From Chitinophagales bacterium (GTDB lineage Bacteria; Bacteroidota; Bacteroidia; Chitinophagales; Saprospiraceae), in the NCBI GenBank assembly GCA_017303875.1, contig JAFLBP010000015.1, positions 90,851 through 154,850 on the forward strand: a stretch of DNA of 64,000 nucleotides, given 5' to 3'. The number at the start of each line of letters is the position of its first letter. The stretch's first letter is position 1. This document shows positions 1 to 9,400 of the stretch, in pieces. The notes below the pieces were generated by a model. It saw only the letters and a list, made by a program, of their open reading frames with translations. It was not told the origin of the DNA and ran no database searches. The translations under genes and the position numbers were made by a program.

Positions 1-2
1 AG

Positions 3-2081
3 ACAGAGGCATTAGAGCGCGACTTGCAATCGCTGCGCAAACGACGCAACAACCTGCCCACCGACCTTGTAGAGTGCCGCGACCGCCTGGCACAGGCCAT
101 CGGCGTTGAGGAAACAGACTTGCCATTTGTGGGCGAATTGGTACAGGTGCGCCCCGAGGAGCGTGCCGTCTGGGAACGGGCATTGGAAAAGCTGCTCCGG
201 CCTTTTCCCCTTAACCTCTTGGTGCCGCCGCGCTTCCTGCATCCGGTAATTCGTTGGGTGCGCGACAACAACACCGGCACACTCCTGCGTTTTGTTGAGG
301 CCGAAGAGTATGCGCCCGATGTCCTTCAAAACGACCGCAGCGCCAACCTGGCTGCCAATAAATTGGAGGTAAATCCCCAGTCATCCTTTGCCAATTGGCT
401 GCAAAATGAACTCAACAAACGCTATCAGCATCTTTGTACCGAAGATAATGACGAGTACAAACGACACGAAAGGGCACTTACCCCGGAAGGGCTGTATAAA
501 AGTGGCAAACAGCATCAAAAAGATGATCGCCGTCAACGCTACGAAGCCGTCATGGGTTGGGATAATACTGACAAAATCAGGCTGCTGGAGCGGGAACTTG
601 GAGACCGACAGCGAGACCTTGCGCAATTGGACGAGCGCATGCTCCCCGTAGATAACAAGATCGCTGAACTGAATCAGCAAGTGGCTAATATTCAACGCCT
701 GAACGATATTGCTGATTTTCATGCAATGGACGTGCAAAGCATCATAACAAGCATTGAAGAACTCATCAAAGCGATAGATGAACTTAACCGTGCTACCTCT
801 GAAATCAATACCTTGAATCAACAGTTGGAACAAGTAACCCATGCGTTGAGATCAGCACAAGATCGCTACGACAAGGCCCTCCGGGAGCAAACCCGCCTGG
901 AGCAGGAAAACGATACACTCGTAGTCAAACTCAAATTCAAACGCACTGACGCAGAAGGCGCCGACATTACTCCCGCTGCTGAGGAAGCACTTAATGCTTA
1001 CCTGCATGATGTGCCGGAGCTGGTTTTAGACATCATCGAGAAGATCGAAAATGAGCGAAAAAGCGCCCTCAACCAGCAATTAAGCGCTGAAATAAAATCA
1101 GAAGATGCACTCCGGCAAGAAATAGAGCGGGGAATGTATGCTTTCAAACAACCCGCTAAAGCCATCCTCGATCAGTTCCCTGCCTGGCCCAACGACACGG
1201 ATGCCCTTGGCAATCCCACAATAGACAATATCGGCGATTACCTCGCCCTGCTCGAACGTATACAAAACGACCAGTTGCCCCAGCTCCGTGAGCGCTACCA
1301 GGCCAGGGCCAGCCAAGACATTGGCAATGCCATGCAAGCCTTCCAACGCCGCCTCGACGACCAGTTTGAAGACCATAATGACAATATACGAAACATCAAC
1401 CAATCCTTGCGCAGCCTGCGTTATACAGACGATACTTACCTGCAGGTAGTGCCGGAAGACTTGCGTAAAAAAGGCCGTATCGGCGAATTTTACCAACTCC
1501 TTGCTTCCTGGGATTATGATCGCGCCGCGTTTCAGGCCGCTTCCGAATCCGAAAAACTCGAAATCTGGAAAGAAACCGTTCAGAAAATAGGTAATATTAT
1601 CAAACGCCTCGAGCAAAACGACGAATGGCGTAAAATCGTGACGGATGTGCGCTTCTGGTTGGGTTTTAAAACCCAGCAATATTACCTGTCAGATGATACG
1701 CCTAAAAGCGGCTCCCTGCTTGATGGTACGGGCGGCAAATCGGGCGGCGAACAGGCCAAACTTACCTACACCGTACTGGCCGCTGCGCTCACCTATCAAT
1801 TCAATATTTCCCTCGGCGAGCGCAATGCCCGCTCCTTCCGCTTTATTGTGGTAGATGAGGCATTCAGCAAATTAGACCCGGAAAACAGCGCCTATCTTCT
1901 GGAGTTGCTCTCCCAATTGCGCTTTCAAATGCTGATTATCACGCCCAATACAGGTGTTGCCATTGGCGAAAAATACATGAGTCACCTCATTTTTGTCAAA
2001 AAAGAATCGGAACAGCCACCGCGCTCTGCGGCCTACTGCTATTCCATCAAAGAGGTAAAACAGTATATGACCGCACCATGA
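3..2081 (+). CDS. jetC: Wadjet subunit JetC, SMC-like ATPase (5' truncated by window edge)
   Basis: This is the C-terminal 692 codons of an SMC/MukB-like ATPase. The frame is open to the left edge, so the N-terminal Walker A half lies outside. Visible are a long charged, heptad-rich coiled-coil stretch (about nt 540-960) and an ABC-type signature GGKSGGEQAKL near nt 1732. A Walker B block follows (IVVDEAFSKLD, near nt 1845), then a terminal strand-rich segment. That layout matches the SbcC/MukB-like Walker B domain of JetC, the motor of Wadjet (JetABCD). Wadjet recognises and cleaves closed circular DNA such as plasmids. The gene overlaps jetD by the ATGA tetranucleotide, which implies translational coupling. 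jetA and jetB would be expected just upstream of the window. The family call is strong because jetD follows directly. Confidence 0.9.
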   Translation, partial: TEALERDLQSLRKRRNNLPTDLVECRDRLAQAIGVEETDLPFVGELVQVRPEERAVWERALEKLLRPFPLNLLVPPRFLHPVIRWVRDNNTGTLLRFVEAEEYAPDVLQNDRSANLAANKLEVNPQSSFANWLQNELNKRYQHLCTEDNDEYKRHERALTPEGLYKSGKQHQKDDRRQRYEAVMGWDNTDKIRLLERELGDRQRDLAQLDERMLPVDNKIAELNQQVANIQRLNDIADFHAMDVQSIITSIEELIKAIDELNRATSEINTLNQQLEQVTHALRSAQDRYDKALREQTRLEQENDTLVVKLKFKRTDAEGADITPAAEEALNAYLHDVPELVLDIIEKIENERKSALNQQLSAEIKSEDALRQEIERGMYAFKQPAKAILDQFPAWPNDTDALGNPTIDNIGDYLALLERIQNDQLPQLRERYQARASQDIGNAMQAFQRRLDDQFEDHNDNIRNINQSLRSLRYTDDTYLQVVPEDLRKKGRIGEFYQLLASWDYDRAAFQAASESEKLEIWKETVQKIGNIIKRLEQNDEWRKIVTDVRFWLGFKTQQYYLSDDTPKSGSLLDGTGGKSGGEQAKLTYTVLAAALTYQFNISLGERNARSFRFIVVDEAFSKLDPENSAYLLELLSQLRFQMLIITPNTGVAIGEKYMSHLIFVKKESEQPPRSAAYCYSIKEVKQYMTAP

Positions 2082-3220
2082 TTTCCCCCGCCGAAATACG
2101 GAAAAAAGCCCTGAAACATTACGGGCATTGGCTTGAGCGCATCGCCCGGGGGGAGGCTGATTTTATACCGTTGGAAATCAAGCGTACTGGCGACCAAAAA
2201 GGTGCCGACGGCCGTTGGGAAATGCTCCAGGAACTCAATGACCAGCGAAAAGACAAAATTGGTTACGGGTATTGGATTGAACTGGAGCCACCCGCAGCCA
2301 ACAGCAGGCACAAACAAAGCCGCGTCAGGTCTATTCATTTTGATACTGCCGATGATCTGCTGCGCTACATAGATAAAGCGACTGAATTTGAGCATTTCAA
2401 GGCCGATTGTGCCCTTATTGCTGCCCTGCCAGTGTTGGATGCCTGGCGTGCTGCCAACACCGGTGCCATCTGTAAGTATGCGCAACGCTGGCCTCAGCTA
2501 TTGGCTGTTGTACGCTTCTTTCAGGAAAATCCCAACCCGGCACTGCCCGTCCGCCTGCTGCCCATCGAAGGCGTGGATTCTAAATTCATTGAGCACCACA
2601 ATAGCATTTTGTGCCAGTTGCTCGACAATGTACTACCAATTAAAAAACCCGATCAAAAGTCGTTCACCAAGCGCTTTGGGCTGCCGGATATCGCCCCGAT
2701 GATTGAAATTGCGTGGAATGATCCCGTTCTGACTCAGTACTTCCGGGGTTTTACCCGTCTTGCCTTGCCTTCCGATGAGTTGGCCAGCAGTCCTTTGCCC
2801 GTCAGCAGGGTACTGGTAGTTGAAAACCGCAACAGTATAACACAAGTATTGCAAGCGCCCCTACCTGATACGGTAGTCGTCCTAGGTGGTGGTTACGCGG
2901 TAAGCCTGCTCCGGCACGCCAAATGGCTAAAACAGCTCAGACTTCAGTACTGGGGCGATATCGATACGCACGGACTGGCGATTCTGGGGCAATTTCGCAA
3001 TTACTTTCCAAACGTCGAAGCGCTGCTCATGGATGAAACCACCTTGTTGGCGCATCGCTCGGCCTGGGTTAGTGCCCCTGCATTCAGAGGGACAGTACCG
3101 TCCGGTTTGACGCAAGCCGAGGCCGCGTTATTTCAGCGCCTGGCACAGGAATGTATAAGGTTGGAGCAAGAGCGGATTGCAGATGAATATTTAAAACACA
3201 CGGGATCAAAGACTTCGTAA
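2078..3220 (+). CDS. jetD: Wadjet subunit JetD, Toprim-type nuclease (DUF3322/DUF2220)
   Basis: A 380-residue protein whose ATG overlaps the jetC stop. The N-terminal half (about residues 1-190) fits the DUF3322 arm. The C-terminal half fits DUF2220, a topoisomerase VI-like Toprim fold: a Toprim glutamate in LVVENRNS (about residue 248), then a glycine-rich LGGGYAV turn, then YWGDIDTHG supplying the metal-binding aspartates (about residue 293). The downstream LMDETTLL segment is also typical. In characterised Wadjet systems JetD is the endonuclease that cuts plasmid DNA after the JetABC motor has reeled it in. All expected acidic residues are present, so the nuclease looks intact. It is the last gene of the operon; the next gene is on the other strand. 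Confidence 0.93.
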   Translation: MISPAEIRKKALKHYGHWLERIARGEADFIPLEIKRTGDQKGADGRWEMLQELNDQRKDKIGYGYWIELEPPAANSRHKQSRVRSIHFDTADDLLRYIDKATEFEHFKADCALIAALPVLDAWRAANTGAICKYAQRWPQLLAVVRFFQENPNPALPVRLLPIEGVDSKFIEHHNSILCQLLDNVLPIKKPDQKSFTKRFGLPDIAPMIEIAWNDPVLTQYFRGFTRLALPSDELASSPLPVSRVLVVENRNSITQVLQAPLPDTVVVLGGGYAVSLLRHAKWLKQLRLQYWGDIDTHGLAILGQFRNYFPNVEALLMDETTLLAHRSAWVSAPAFRGTVPSGLTQAEAALFQRLAQECIRLEQERIADEYLKHTGSKTS

Positions 3221-3321
3221 AACCCGTTAAATTTGCAAAAAAATAAGCCGTATTATGCATTTTAAATATGTAGACAAAGTAATAGCTGCAAATGAGCAAA
3301 CGCCGGAGTTGAATAAACGCC

Positions 3322-3828
3322 TCATTTCCGAATAACCGTCACCTTAAAAATTTTATCGCCCCGTACTTCATAAATCAGTATTAATTCGACCGGTGTATCA
3401 GCGCCCATTCGGCCGGTAATGTACTCACGGTCAATTACTTTGTTGTCGAAAACAATACGTTTGAGTATGGTGGAATGCAACTTGGGCGAAGCATCAAACA
3501 GGTTTTTGTAACGCGCCCGCACGGCGGCCAGTCCTGCTGTGGCCGGCAAGGTATCGCTCCAGTTGTACAGGGTAATATCTTCGCTGAAGGAAGCCATGAA
3601 GGCGTCAATATCCCGTTGGTTATAAGCGTCGAGGTTGGCTTGTACTACGGTTTCGGGTGCGGGTTGTTGAGCTTGTGCCATAGCAGCGGATGTAATGAAG
3701 CGCATGATAATAATACCCAAAATAATTCGCTTGGGAATAGCAGTGCTAAGTTGGAGGCGCAGCCCGGTGCGCCAGGCGGCGCGGCCATGAGGGCCTGGCA
3801 TTGCGATGCTGTGGGGGCGTTTTTTCAT
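3322..3828 (-). CDS. Exported NTF2-like/SnoaL-type protein
   Basis: A 168-residue reading frame whose last 110 residues form an NTF2/SnoaL-like cone domain. It starts with an ETVVQANLDAYNQRD helix and continues with FMASFSEDITLYN, the usual opening of nuclear-transport-factor-2 and ketosteroid-isomerase-like proteins. The segment before it (IILGIIIMRFITSAAMAQA) looks like a secretion signal following a basic stretch, so the protein is probably periplasmic. The start is uncertain: the ATG at 3828 is the longest choice, and an internal ATG at 3705 would leave only a very short signal. Members of this fold bind small hydrophobic molecules or act as isomerases, and nothing here tells which. It is transcribed toward jetD and away from the barrel gene at 4070. 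Confidence 0.7.
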   Translation of the reverse strand: MKKRPHSIAMPGPHGRAAWRTGLRLQLSTAIPKRIILGIIIMRFITSAAMAQAQQPAPETVVQANLDAYNQRDIDAFMASFSEDITLYNWSDTLPATAGLAAVRARYKNLFDASPKLHSTILKRIVFDNKVIDREYITGRMGADTPVELILIYEVRGDKIFKVTVIRK

Positions 3829-4069
3829 GGGGTAAAGTTAACCAGAATACCTCAATGATACAGAAATTTGAACAGTTTCCAAACACGGCCCCTTGCGGTA
3901 ATTGGTTTGTATTTCCGGCAAAGAAAAACGCAGCCCCCCTCAACCCATCGGCAAGTCCCAAATCATCATTTGACCCCTATACTACCCGTTCCAAATCATA
4001 CTTTGAAGCGCAGACGCAGGGAGAAGGGGGCCATCTTTGCCCCATCATTCATCAAAACACGGCCTCGCC

Positions 4070-6259
4070 ATGCAACAACTTCACTGCTCCCTGCGCCTCG
4101 TCGCTTTCCTGCTTTTCAGCCTTTTCACCGCCACCCTCCTTGCGCAAACCGATACCGTCAGCTCGGAAAAAGTACTCCGCGAGGCGGTCGTCTCGGTCAA
4201 ACGCCCGACGGTAGAGCGGCAATTAGACAAAACCGTTGTCAATGTCGCCGGCAGCGTGCTGGCCAACGGCAACAATACGCTTGAACTGCTGCAAAAATCG
4301 CCGGGCGTGGTGGTCACCCCCCAGGGCGCCGTCATGCTGGAAGGTAAAAGCGGGGTCATGGTGATGGTGGACGGCAAGCCAACCCAACTTTCCGGCGATC
4401 AGTTGGTGGCTTTTTTACAAGGTATTCCCGCCGAAACGGTCTCTAAAATCGAACTCATCGCCCGCCCTTCTTCCAAATACGATGCCGAGGGCGTTTCGGG
4501 CATTATCAATATTAAACTGAAAAAAAATCAGAACCTCGGCCTGAACGGCAACCTCTCGGCCGGTACCACGCAAAGCATCCACAACCGCCTGCGCGGCGGC
4601 CTCAACCTCAACTACCGCCCGGGCCGCGTCAACCTCTTTGGCAATACCAACTGGTTGGACGGCGCGCAGTCGGTCGGACAAAACATCGAGCGTTTTGCCA
4701 ACGGTAAAGTCTACGAGCAACAGAACCCCATGATCGAGCAGTTTGGCTCCAAATCCTTTAAGGCCGGGGCCGACTTTTTCGCCAATGAACGCCATACTTT
4801 CGGCATCCTGGCGCTGGGTAATTTTTACGACAATGATACCCGCCGCGACAACCTCACGCTCATCCGCAATGAAGGCAGCTCCCGCATCGACAGCTCGCTG
4901 CAAAGCCGCATTCTGGCGCCTTCGGGCAATGACCGCCTGACCTACAATTTCAACTACCGCTTCTCCGATACGCTTGGCAACGAACTGACCTTCGACGCCG
5001 ACCGCATCGCTTTCCGAAGCTCCGGCACCAATACGCTCAATAATCAGCGCTTCAATGCCGAATCCATTCCGCAAAACGCCGACGCACTGCTGACCAATAT
5101 CGGCTCGGATATTAACGTCTGGTCTTTAAAAACAGACTACATCAAAAACACGAAAAAAGGCTTAAAATTAGAAACGGGTGCAAAAATCAACTGGACAAAC
5201 GCCCAAAACGACATTCAAACCACTTACACCAAAGATGATATTACACAAGCCGATCCGGGCCGCAGCAACCGCTTCGACTACCGCGAAAACATCGCAGCCG
5301 CCTATGCCAATATCGGGAAAAAAGGCCAAAAGCTGAACTGGCAGGTTGGCCTGCGCGCCGAGCGCACGCAAATTGAAGGCGCTTCTACCGACCTGTACGG
5401 CACGGTGCTGAACAACCCCGACACGGCCTACCTCGGCCTGTTCCCGACGGCTTACCTGCAATACACGCTGAAGCCGGATCACCAACTCGGTTTTTCCTAC
5501 AATCGCCGCCTGAGTCGCCCGGCTTATCAGGATATGAATCCCTTTGTGTGGCAAACCGATCCTTTTGTCAGCGAACGCGGCAATCCCTACCTGCAACCGG
5601 CCTACACCAATTCTGTGCAACTGACCTACACGTACAAATATGCCGCAAGCATCGCTTTCGGATACAGCCGCACCACGGATATGGTCAGCACCATCACGCG
5701 TCAGGTGGGCGATCAGGTGTACACACAGCCGCAGAACCTCCAGCAGCAGGACAACCTCAGCCTGAACATCAGCACGCCGCTGCCCATCAAATCCTGGTGG
5801 GAAGGCTACCTCTGGCTGGGCGTTTGGCACAACCGTTTCCAGGCACAACTTACCGACGGCACGCTTGATACCGGCGCTTTTGGCGGCGGCTGCTACTTGT
5901 CGCAGCAGTTCAATCTGGGTAAAGGCTACCGCGCCGAGGCGTCATTTTGGGCACAATTTCCTACTCAGGAGGGCATTTTCCGCAATCGCGGCATTGCCGG
6001 TGTGACAGTTGGTGCAAAAAAGACCTTTTGGAAAGACAAAGCGACCCTCAGCCTCAGCATCAACGACCTGTTCCGGACCCAGCGCTGGACGGATACCGTT
6101 GATTTCGGCTCGGTGCGCGGTACTGTGCGCAACACCTGGGAAAGCCAGAACATCGCCCTGGGTTTCAGCTGGAATTTCGGCAACCCCAACCTCAAAACCC
6201 GCAACCGCAACAGCGCTGCCGATGACGCCAGCGGACGGATCAAGGGGCGGACGGAGTAG
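4070..6259 (+). CDS. TonB-dependent-receptor-type outer membrane beta-barrel protein
   Basis: A 729-residue outer membrane protein. The start chosen (ATG at 4070) gives a clean signal peptide, MQQLHCSLRLVAFLLF with cleavage after LLAQ; upstream in-frame codons would only add residues before it. A plug-like region follows (about residues 35-160), with LLQKSPGV, VMVDGKPT and YDAEGVSGIINIKLKK, the hallmarks of the Bacteroidota outer-membrane beta-barrel family related to TonB receptors (PF14905 type). The rest is alternating beta-strands ending in FSWNFGNPN. Unlike most relatives it has no N-terminal carboxypeptidase-regulatory-like domain. No SusD-like partner is nearby, so the substrate cannot be guessed. 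A strong hairpin follows the stop codon. Confidence 0.88.
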   Translation: MQQLHCSLRLVAFLLFSLFTATLLAQTDTVSSEKVLREAVVSVKRPTVERQLDKTVVNVAGSVLANGNNTLELLQKSPGVVVTPQGAVMLEGKSGVMVMVDGKPTQLSGDQLVAFLQGIPAETVSKIELIARPSSKYDAEGVSGIINIKLKKNQNLGLNGNLSAGTTQSIHNRLRGGLNLNYRPGRVNLFGNTNWLDGAQSVGQNIERFANGKVYEQQNPMIEQFGSKSFKAGADFFANERHTFGILALGNFYDNDTRRDNLTLIRNEGSSRIDSSLQSRILAPSGNDRLTYNFNYRFSDTLGNELTFDADRIAFRSSGTNTLNNQRFNAESIPQNADALLTNIGSDINVWSLKTDYIKNTKKGLKLETGAKINWTNAQNDIQTTYTKDDITQADPGRSNRFDYRENIAAAYANIGKKGQKLNWQVGLRAERTQIEGASTDLYGTVLNNPDTAYLGLFPTAYLQYTLKPDHQLGFSYNRRLSRPAYQDMNPFVWQTDPFVSERGNPYLQPAYTNSVQLTYTYKYAASIAFGYSRTTDMVSTITRQVGDQVYTQPQNLQQQDNLSLNISTPLPIKSWWEGYLWLGVWHNRFQAQLTDGTLDTGAFGGGCYLSQQFNLGKGYRAEASFWAQFPTQEGIFRNRGIAGVTVGAKKTFWKDKATLSLSINDLFRTQRWTDTVDFGSVRGTVRNTWESQNIALGFSWNFGNPNLKTRNRNSAADDASGRIKGRTE

Positions 6260-6270
6260 GGGAGTTCAGG

Positions 6271-6315
6271 AAATAAACAGATCGGTTTTGCGCAGCAGAA
6301 CCGATCTGCTTATTT
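6271..6315. terminator. Hairpin terminator after the 4070-6259 gene
   Basis: An inverted repeat with arms CAGATCGGTT and AACCGATCTG, extended outward by AAATAA/TTATTT. The loop centres on gcgcag. It begins 11 bp after the barrel gene stop. Outer T/A runs on both sides would support termination in either orientation. Confidence 0.65.
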
Positions 6316-6450
6316 GCTACAATTACTGCTTTTCATTTACAACAGCTTCCAGTGTCCTTTCTACGTCCAATTTTTACCAATCCACACATTTTTGATTGTG
6401 CATTCCGGGTGCTTGGTTTATTTTGCATCTTAAATTATAAAAAGAAAGCC

Positions 6451-9400
6451 ATGAGAACCCTGTTTGTTTTTACCACCGCCATACTGATTGCTGCCGCAGC
6501 ACAGGCGCAATCGCCCTGCGTCGCCGCCGAAATGCAGCACCGGCTGCATGAAGAACAACCCGAATACCTGCACGAGCAGGAACAGCTCGACGTTTTTGCC
6601 CGCGATTATGCCAATACTGCCGCAAGAGGCCCGCAAAATGTACTCACGCTGCCCGTGGTGGTGCACATTATCCATCAAAACGGCGCGGAAAATATTTCAG
6701 ACGCGCAGGTTTTTAAAGCCCTGGAATACCTCAACCAGGCCTTCGCGCACACCGGTCCTTATGCGGCGGCCGGGGCAGGCACGAATACCAATATTCAGTT
6801 TTGCCTTGCGCAACGCACGCCGGAGCAGGAAAACACGAATGGCATTACCCGAACGGCCTCGCCGTTCACCGACATGATTGCCGAGGCCGACAACCTCGAT
6901 CTGAAAAACCTGAGCCGCTGGGATCCGACACAATACATCAATATCTGGGTGGTGCGCAGCATATACAGCTACTCACTTGGCCCGCAGGTGGTGGGTTATG
7001 CGTATCTGGCCTCTGCGCATGGCTCGGCAACGGACGGTTTGGTGATTGAGGCCGACTGGTTTGGCACGACGCCCGATCAGTCCAAGGCGCTCATTCACGA
7101 AATGGGGCATTACCTCAACCTGTACCACACCTTTGAAGGCGGCTGCCAGAATGATTTGTGCGATTTGCAGGGCGACCGCGTGTGCGACACCGCGCCCGAC
7201 CAGGCGCAAAGCGGGGGCTGTGTGTTCAATTCCTGCACGACGGACGCCGATGATACGCGCCCGCTTAATCCGTTTGTCAGCGACGGAAACGACCCCACAC
7301 AAAATTACATGGACTATTCGCCGCCGACTTGTCAGCTGAGCTTCTCGCCCGGGCAGGCGTTGCGTATGCACGCAACTGTGGAAGGCCGCCGGAAGAGTCT
7401 GCTGGAATCTCTGGCTTGTCTGCCGCCCTGTACGCAGCCGCTGAGTGCGGAATTCAGTGTGCCGCAGGAAGTGCTTACGGGTGAGACGGCGGTTTTTCAG
7501 TATACCGGAACTGGGGCTACTATTTTTGAGTGGCGCATTAATGGAATTACCGTGTCCAATCAGCCCAACCTGAGTTATGTTTTTCCAGAAACGGGGCAGT
7601 ATGAAATTATCCTGCGTGTGCGGAACAACGCGCCGGGTTGTTTAGCCACAAGCACTCAAAAAATATTAGTGCGTTGTAATATTCGCCTGGCCATTAGTCC
7701 CGGCGACACAGCTGTTGCGCCCGGAACTACGTTGGTTTTACAGGCAAATGCAAGTGGCGCGGATGGGCTGATCTGGTCGGTAAACGGCACCTCAGTAGCT
7801 GGCGGCAGTGCTTTAACCTACACTTTCACAGCAGCAGGTACTTCGCAGGTGCGCCTGAGCGCCTCCAACGACTGGTGTAGCGCGACGGCGTTTGCGCAGG
7901 TCAGAACAGGGGATGTCTGCGAAGATTCGGTGATACAATGGCGTTACAAGGGCGCCAATTTTTCTAATTTGTACAAATTGCCCGATGGCGGGCACCTGAT
8001 GCTGGGCAGGGGCCGCGTGATGCGCGTAGGGCCTGACGGGCAGGTGATTTGGGCGAATTATCGCACGCAAAATGCCAGTTTTGAAAATATGACTGCGGCA
8101 GCATTACCGAATGGGAATATTGTTTTAGCCTATGATGTAATTAATTCGGGTTCTATAATTGCCGTAGAGCTGCTTACACCCGACGGCAGCCTGATCTGGG
8201 CTAAGTCATACCGGGGCAGAAGGGTATTGGAGCTGTTGGCCAGTCCGGATAATTCTTTTTTGGTGATGACAGAAGTAGTAATGATAAAATTGGACGAAAA
8301 CGGAGAAATGCTATGGTTTCGCGGGTATAGTTTGCTACACGGCATAACTAAGCGCAGCAATGATACTTACAATCTGCTGGTCCAACCTTCCAGTGTGTCT
8401 GATCAAGTATATTTGATTCATTTAAGCGCTGATGGTAATGTTTTAAAGGCAGTGTTGATAGAAGGTTTTCTCCTTACAAACCTTGTTCAAAAAAAATTAT
8501 TTGCCCTGCCCGAAGATCAGGTACTTTTATGGTATTCCAATGATAAATTATTTGCCTTGGATTCGGCTTTTAATCCGATTTGGCAGCGTGAATTTATTAC
8601 AAGTACGTTGAATATCAATATTCAAACCAATGAAAGTGGCGACATATTACTTTATTCAAATCAAACCAACGATGATGATCTGCTGTATTGTCTCGACAAG
8701 AATGGTGCTTACGTTTGGGGAGCAGTGTTGGATATTTCTGCCTCTAATTCATATATTTCTTCAAATATTGCCGGGAAAGGATGGGCTTTGATTCAAACCG
8801 ATAATGCTGATAGTTCCGTGATTTTGTTGCAATTTCCGACCCGTTGGCGTCCGAGTGGATGCGGCTTGTTGCGTACGATCTCTGTTTTTTCTGAAACAGC
8901 GACTCAACAACCTGCGTCTGTTTCATTTGCCTTTGGAAATTACGTGTATTATCAGTTTTTAAATTATACTGCTACCCTTCAGCCGATGGGCAATACCTTA
9001 GTCAGTAATTATTGTAAAATGCAGGTTTTTTGTACCGCTCCCTGTAATGTTATTATGGATGAGCAGTATTATTACAGCGGGCCGCAATCAATGCAGCATC
9101 GTATAATAAATAATGGTATAGACCAAATTATGATGCTAAGTGAAAAAACAGGCCAAAATTTAAAAACAATCAGCTTTATTGACAGGCATGGGGAGGAAAC
9201 CTTTACTGCGGAGCTGCTTGCAGATACTGTGTTTATGTTTAGAGAAAATAACCTGATTCTATACAGGTATAACGGTAAGTTCTACATTAGCCAACACTCT
9301 ACGTTTAGTAATTACATCTATGAGATAGTCAATGCTCCTGTGAATACAGATCCCTTGAAGGCGATATTTGTGAATATTTCAAATCATGTAATTTGCTTTG

